From JACKAN01 sp964502735 (lineage in GTDB: Bacteria > Bdellovibrionota > Bdellovibrionia > Bdellovibrionales > UBA1609): a stretch of DNA of 34,542 bases. The stretch is from the NCBI GenBank assembly GCA_964502735.1, contig CAZCYD010000030.1, positions 1 through 34,542 of the forward strand, given 5' to 3'. Shown piece after piece: positions 31,296 through 34,542 of this stretch. Each line of letters starts with the position of its first letter. Within the stretch, counting starts at the first letter, position 1. The notes beneath the pieces are model-generated. The model searched no databases, was not told the DNA's origin, and saw nothing but the letters and a program-made list of their open reading frames with translations. Made by a program: the position numbers and the translations under genes.

Positions 31296-33194
31296 ATGGG
31301 ATACGGTATTGAACTTTCAAAAAGCTCGGCGATAGTTATCGGTTTTGTTGCCGTTCTTTACGTCATAATTATAACTGTTTTTGGTGGATACTTTGCCAGA
31401 TTTAACAAAAATATTAATGATTTTTTTTACAGCGGCCAAAGGTTCAGTTGGTGGTTGCCGGCAGCAAGCATGATTGCCACCGGCATAGGCTCTTATTCTT
31501 ATTTAAAATACTCCGAACAAGGTTTTAATACTGGCATGAGCAGTACGATGACCTATATGAATGATTGGTTCATCGTGCCTTTTTTCGTGTTCGGTTGGCT
31601 ACCTATTATTTATTTTGCAAGAATAAAATCCATACCCGAGTACTTTGAAAAACGTTTTAACAGTACAGCCCGCTACATCTCCCTTGTTATCATCATGTCC
31701 TATATGTTCTTTTACATTGGCTACAATCTTTATACGATTGGAGTTGCGATGGAAGGCATGTTTGGCTTCCCACAACTCTACTCTGTGCCTTTGCTTGCTA
31801 TTTTTCTCGGAGCCTACGTCACATTTGGTGGTCAGACTGCCGTTATCTTCACAGATCTTTTCCAGGGAGTGATGCTCTATATTGCTGGCGGAATTGCTAT
31901 TTTTGCCGGAATCTACGCCCTCGGTGGCTTGACAGAATGGTGGGAGTGGTTACCCGTATCACACCGTTTGCCATTTGTTCATCTTACGGATGATCCCAAA
32001 TTTAATACAGCCGGCTTGTTTTGGGGCGAAGCCTTGGCTGGCAGCATTGCCTTTACCTTTATGAACCAAGGATTCATTATGCGCTACCTCACTATCAAAA
32101 GTGTAGATGAAGGTCGCAAGGCTGGATTTTTTAATTTGTTAGTTACTCTTCCTGTGTCCGCCGTGATTGTTGGTGCCGTGGGCTGGATTGGGAAGTCTCT
32201 TATCAACAAACAAAACGCCATGGGTGGGGCTTTAGAAGGCATTAACTACATTCAAATCGACAACACCTTTCACACCTTTGTGATTGTCTGCTGGGAAACT
32301 GTTTCACAAAACCCATGGATCTTTGGATTTGTCATTGCGGCACTAATGGCTGCATTGATGTCGACCATTGACACTCTTATTAACGCTTGTGCCGCAATTT
32401 GTATCTATGATTTGTACAAACCACTTGTAAAACCTGAAGCTACTGATGAGCACTACCTGAAAGCTGCGAGATGGGCTTCTATTATTACCACCTTCATAGG
32501 TTTAGTTTTGGTTATTTGGTTTAACCTTCAGAGTGGAAGTTTGATGTCCATCCACTACAAAGGAATCATGATTATCATACCCGCCATAGTCACAACCATT
32601 TTCCTTGGAGCTTTTTGGCGAAAATTTACCCCCGTTGCGGCCTGTACCTCTATGGTGTTAGGAAGCGCCATTACTGTTTTAACTGTATGGAAGCCTTCTA
32701 TGATAGATGGGCTCGCATGGTTTGTATCTGGTCCGGAAAATGGTTCTTATATTTACCTAAGGGCTTTATTTGGAATGGGCGTCTCTGCCGTAATTGGTAT
32801 CGTTGTCTCCCTGTTCACTCAACCTAAGTCAGACGAAGAAGTCATTGGCCTCACAATTGACACCCTTGACGAGTCGATGAAACGCTACAAAGGTGGGGAA
32901 CCCAATTTTGAAGTCGGTGACAAAGTTAAGAATTTTGTTATTCGCTTAGACGACTCTCTGGATTTCGATGTGATTCAGCTCCCAGACAATGCCATGAAGT
33001 CAATGAAGGCTAAGGATGGAGATTTAATCTATATGGCCGACTCACGTTGGTACTTGGGTGGGTTGAGGTCTGAACATGTTAAAGCTTATACAAACCCTTC
33101 CCTTGCTGAAAATGAAGTGGCCATGTCGACTCGAACAAAAACAGAAGCCTACTTTGAAGAGCACACTAAAGTGAACCTGGAAAAGATCTTTTAA
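31296..33194 (+). CDS. Sodium:solute symporter family (SSS) protein
   Basis: A 632-residue transporter with about 13-14 membrane helices. Landmarks are NDFFYSGQRFSWWLPAAS near the N-terminus, IPEYFEKRF after helix 3, and AALMAALMSTIDTLIN near residue 350, the helix carrying Na+-site Ser/Asp residues. A hydrophilic C-terminal domain of about 110 residues (from about 510) goes beyond the core and may be regulatory. It probably imports a sugar or organic solute with Na+; the solute cannot be named. Cotranscribed with the 103-residue membrane protein. Confidence 0.92.
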   Translation: MGYGIELSKSSAIVIGFVAVLYVIIITVFGGYFARFNKNINDFFYSGQRFSWWLPAASMIATGIGSYSYLKYSEQGFNTGMSSTMTYMNDWFIVPFFVFGWLPIIYFARIKSIPEYFEKRFNSTARYISLVIIMSYMFFYIGYNLYTIGVAMEGMFGFPQLYSVPLLAIFLGAYVTFGGQTAVIFTDLFQGVMLYIAGGIAIFAGIYALGGLTEWWEWLPVSHRLPFVHLTDDPKFNTAGLFWGEALAGSIAFTFMNQGFIMRYLTIKSVDEGRKAGFFNLLVTLPVSAVIVGAVGWIGKSLINKQNAMGGALEGINYIQIDNTFHTFVIVCWETVSQNPWIFGFVIAALMAALMSTIDTLINACAAICIYDLYKPLVKPEATDEHYLKAARWASIITTFIGLVLVIWFNLQSGSLMSIHYKGIMIIIPAIVTTIFLGAFWRKFTPVAACTSMVLGSAITVLTVWKPSMIDGLAWFVSGPENGSYIYLRALFGMGVSAVIGIVVSLFTQPKSDEEVIGLTIDTLDESMKRYKGGEPNFEVGDKVKNFVIRLDDSLDFDVIQLPDNAMKSMKAKDGDLIYMADSRWYLGGLRSEHVKAYTNPSLAENEVAMSTRTKTEAYFEEHTKVNLEKIF

Positions 33195-33275
33195 TTTTTT
33201 TGCATTGCATTGATATCTGTGTTTTCCGAATATTTGGTGTTGCATGTGAATTCACAACTTATTAGATTGGCCGAC

Positions 33276-33365
33276 GGAGAGTTGGTAGAGCGGTTGAATA
33301 CACCAGTCTTGAAAACTGGCAGCCCTTCGCGGGGCTCGGGGGTTCGAATCCCCCACTCTCCGCCA
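33276..33365 (+). tRNA. tRNA-Ser(TGA)
   Basis: A 90-nt class II tRNA. The acceptor stem GGAGAGT pairs with ACTCTCC, followed by discriminator G and encoded CCA. The anticodon loop CTTGAAA contains TGA, and the long variable arm GCCCTTCGCGGGGC is typical of serine tRNAs. The T-arm reads GGTTCGAATCC. Confidence 0.98.
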
Positions 33366-33376
33366 TTTAAAATACC

Positions 33377-33410
33377 GAATTCAGAATACTGTTAACTGTA
33401 TTCTGAATTC
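33377..33410. repeat. Perfect 13-bp hairpin at the tRNA-Ser / four-helix-bundle junction
   Basis: GAATTCAGAATAC (33377-33389) and GTATTCTGAATTC (33398-33410) form a perfect stem with an 8-nt loop. The right arm and part of the loop encode the last codons (QNSEYS) and stop of the four-helix-bundle gene. It may serve as a bidirectional terminator or be the edge of a small mobile unit. Confidence 0.6.
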
Positions 33411-33721
33411 TGAATAGACGAAATCTCCGAGTTTAACAATTTCCACAAACTAGCACCCAAATGATCCGCAACCTCATAGCTTTTTGACTCTTGCATTTTG
33501 GCAAGCCGTAAAATGGCTTGGCACTCCTTAAGTGAGGCATAGGCAATTTTATAAAAGCGTTTTTTTTCTTTAACAGATGGTTTAGCGTTGCCTTCTGCTG
33601 AATTGAGTACAATAGACGAAGAAGCCCTCAACAACTGATCCCGAAGATTGCCCTTAATATCCGCCTCTTCGGATAAATGATAAAACTTTTCGGCCAAATC
33701 GAGGGTTCTAAAGGTTTTCAT
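33392..33721 (-). CDS. Four-helix bundle protein (23S rRNA intervening-sequence family)
   Basis: A 109-residue protein, ATG at 33721 with AAAGGAG upstream. It matches the small four-helix bundle (S23/IVS, TIGR02436-like) family: LDLAEKFYHLSEEADIKGNLRDQLLRASSSIVLNSAEGNAK in pattern, with helices at about 6-20, 24-45, 50-78 and 82-100. Such genes occur inside rRNA intervening sequences or scattered as accessory genes. Here it lies just after tRNA-Ser in opposite orientation and its end coincides with a perfect hairpin. Confidence 0.85.
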   Translation of the reverse strand: MKTFRTLDLAEKFYHLSEEADIKGNLRDQLLRASSSIVLNSAEGNAKPSVKEKKRFYKIAYASLKECQAILRLAKMQESKSYEVADHLGASLWKLLNSEISSIQNSEYS

Positions 33722-33780
33722 GGATCTCCTTTTGTTGGGAGGAGATCATTTCAAGATATAAGCCAATATTTTGAAGTAGC

Positions 33781-34481
33781 TGTAGTTGAGACGTTTCCGC
33801 CACGTGTAATGCACCCACGTTTTCAACACTTTTTTAAGCAAATTTCCTTACATTTTCATCTCCGTAAAATAATTCTGGGGTTTGGTAACTGAGGGTCTGG
33901 TGAGGTCTTTCTCTGTTGTAAAACTCTACCCATTTATCTATCACAGTTTTTGCCTCCTCATAACTGGCGAACCCATGCTGCCAAACACATTCTTGTTTCA
34001 GAGACTTAAAAAATCTTTCAATGACCGCATTTGCTTTAGGGGTATTCACCATCGTTCTCGTGTGTTTTATTCCAAGCCTTCTGACTTCGTCCCTAAAGAT
34101 TTTTGCACCATAATGACAGCCATTATCTGATCTTATCTCCAAAGACTCAATTGGTCGTTTGGCAGCAGCCTCCGATAGAGCCATAACGCCACCTAGGGCT
34201 TTGCAGCTTCTTGAAAAATTATAACCTAAAAGGGTTTTGTCATAATGATCGATCACGCCATGGAAGTAGCACCAGGCATCTCGTTCACACCAAATGTAAG
34301 TCATATCAATGCCCCATAAAGCATTTGAGCGATCAGCCTCAACATTCAGTGCGAACGGAACTCCCTTGAAAAACTTTTTATTACATCGGGTTGGGGGTAG
34401 TAAAAGCTTATGAGCTTTCATAATTTGGTAAACAGTAGTCGAAGTTGTACTATGGGCATCTAATCCTATATAATATTTCAT
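33781..34481 (-). mobile_element. IS3-family element remnant
   Basis: A likely element end TGTAGTTGAGACGTTTC begins at 33781 on the + strand, TG-first as in IS3 elements, followed by a transposase catalytic domain. The other end is not intact: the IS3 sequence gives way to IS110-like sequence near 34435-34440. No target duplication can be judged from the window. Confidence 0.5.
33834..34481 (-). CDS. IS3-family transposase OrfB, N-terminally truncated and chimeric
   Basis: A 215-residue protein with the DD35E core of IS3 integrase-type transposases: D59 (WGIDMTYIW), D119 (IRSDNGCHYG) and E155 (NAVIERFFKS), with exactly 35 residues between the last two, then RPHQTLSYQTP. IS3 OrfB proteins are normally nearer 280-300 residues and begin with an HTH_21-type domain, which is missing. 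Instead the first ~15 residues (MKYYIGLDAHSTTST) look like the start of an IS110-family transposase, including its own ribosome-binding site AAAGGAG. Probably a fusion of two IS remnants, not an active gene. Confidence 0.75.
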   Translation of the reverse strand: MKYYIGLDAHSTTSTTVYQIMKAHKLLLPPTRCNKKFFKGVPFALNVEADRSNALWGIDMTYIWCERDAWCYFHGVIDHYDKTLLGYNFSRSCKALGGVMALSEAAAKRPIESLEIRSDNGCHYGAKIFRDEVRRLGIKHTRTMVNTPKANAVIERFFKSLKQECVWQHGFASYEEAKTVIDKWVEFYNRERPHQTLSYQTPELFYGDENVRKFA

Positions 34482-34542
34482 GAAGCATCTCCTTTGGATT
34501 GAGTTTAGGTTATTACCTAAATTCTACTTCCAACCGCTGTTA

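Noticed and set aside
1..33365. Genomic island bounded by tRNA-Asn and tRNA-Ser
   Set aside because: The 3' ends of both tRNAs face outward, so tRNA-targeted integration would lie outside this interval; no integrase or tRNA-end repeat was seen inside.
33210..33395. Reading frame of 61 codons across tRNA-Ser
   Set aside because: It runs through the whole tRNA gene, so it cannot be a conserved coding sequence.
1..34542. CRISPR array
   Set aside because: No regularly spaced direct repeats of 20-40 nt were seen, and there are no cas-like genes.

Overview
The window looks like a chromosomal segment of an AT-rich Gram-negative bacterium. The evidence is secreted beta-rich (probably outer-membrane) proteins, bacterial-type Shine-Dalgarno sites, frequent TTG/GTG starts, CCA-encoding tRNAs and IS debris. 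The taxon cannot be fixed from the window; a Bdellovibrionota or other delta-like lineage is only a guess.

Layout. At 1-769 there is a tRNA-Asn (minus) and two small hypothetical genes. From about 1057 to 23472 lies a dense ~22 kb accessory locus made almost entirely of integral-membrane proteins and metal-dependent oxidases, in five transcription blocks: (a) a TauD-like dioxygenase (1057-1896, +); (b) an HTTM protein with a small one-TM partner (1923-3296, -); (c) a nine-gene plus-strand run (3390-11612) of tandem fatty-acid desaturases, two Asp/Asn-hydroxylase-like proteins, a polytopic protein, an FG-GAP/ASPIC-UnbV protein, an RnfD/NqrB-like UnbU-type protein, and a partner/HTTM pair; (d) a six-gene minus-strand run (17095 to 11599) of hydroxylase, desaturase, radical SAM, a 2OG-oxygenase-like protein, an orphan and a B12-binding radical SAM protein; (e) an eight-gene minus-strand run (23472 to 17677) with a partner/HTTM pair, two oxygenase-like proteins and an orphan, a sterol-desaturase-family protein and another partner/HTTM pair. 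A Tat-signal-like small protein (17253-17669) sits between d and e.

The locus contains four HTTM (vitamin-K-carboxylase-like) proteins. Each keeps the lysine that aligns with the catalytic base of vitamin K-dependent gamma-carboxylase, and each has a small membrane partner. It also has three acyl desaturases, one sterol-desaturase-type enzyme, seven candidate 2OG-Fe(II) oxygenases and two radical SAM enzymes. A UnbV-UnbU pair resembles the unknown-function part of enediyne cassettes. No PKS, NRPS, acyl carrier protein, ligase or thioesterase is present. The simplest inference is an undescribed multi-step oxidation pathway acting on a lipid or quinone in the membrane.

From 23684 to 33194 the genes look like ordinary chromosome: an outer-membrane-type protein, a glutathione peroxidase and an ArsM-type methyltransferase (minus), a family 2 glycosyltransferase, secreted proteins, MscL, and a Na+/solute symporter with a small membrane partner. 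The end holds a tRNA-Ser(TGA), a four-helix-bundle gene sharing a perfect 13-bp hairpin, and a truncated IS3-type transposase whose N-terminus looks borrowed from an IS110-type element.
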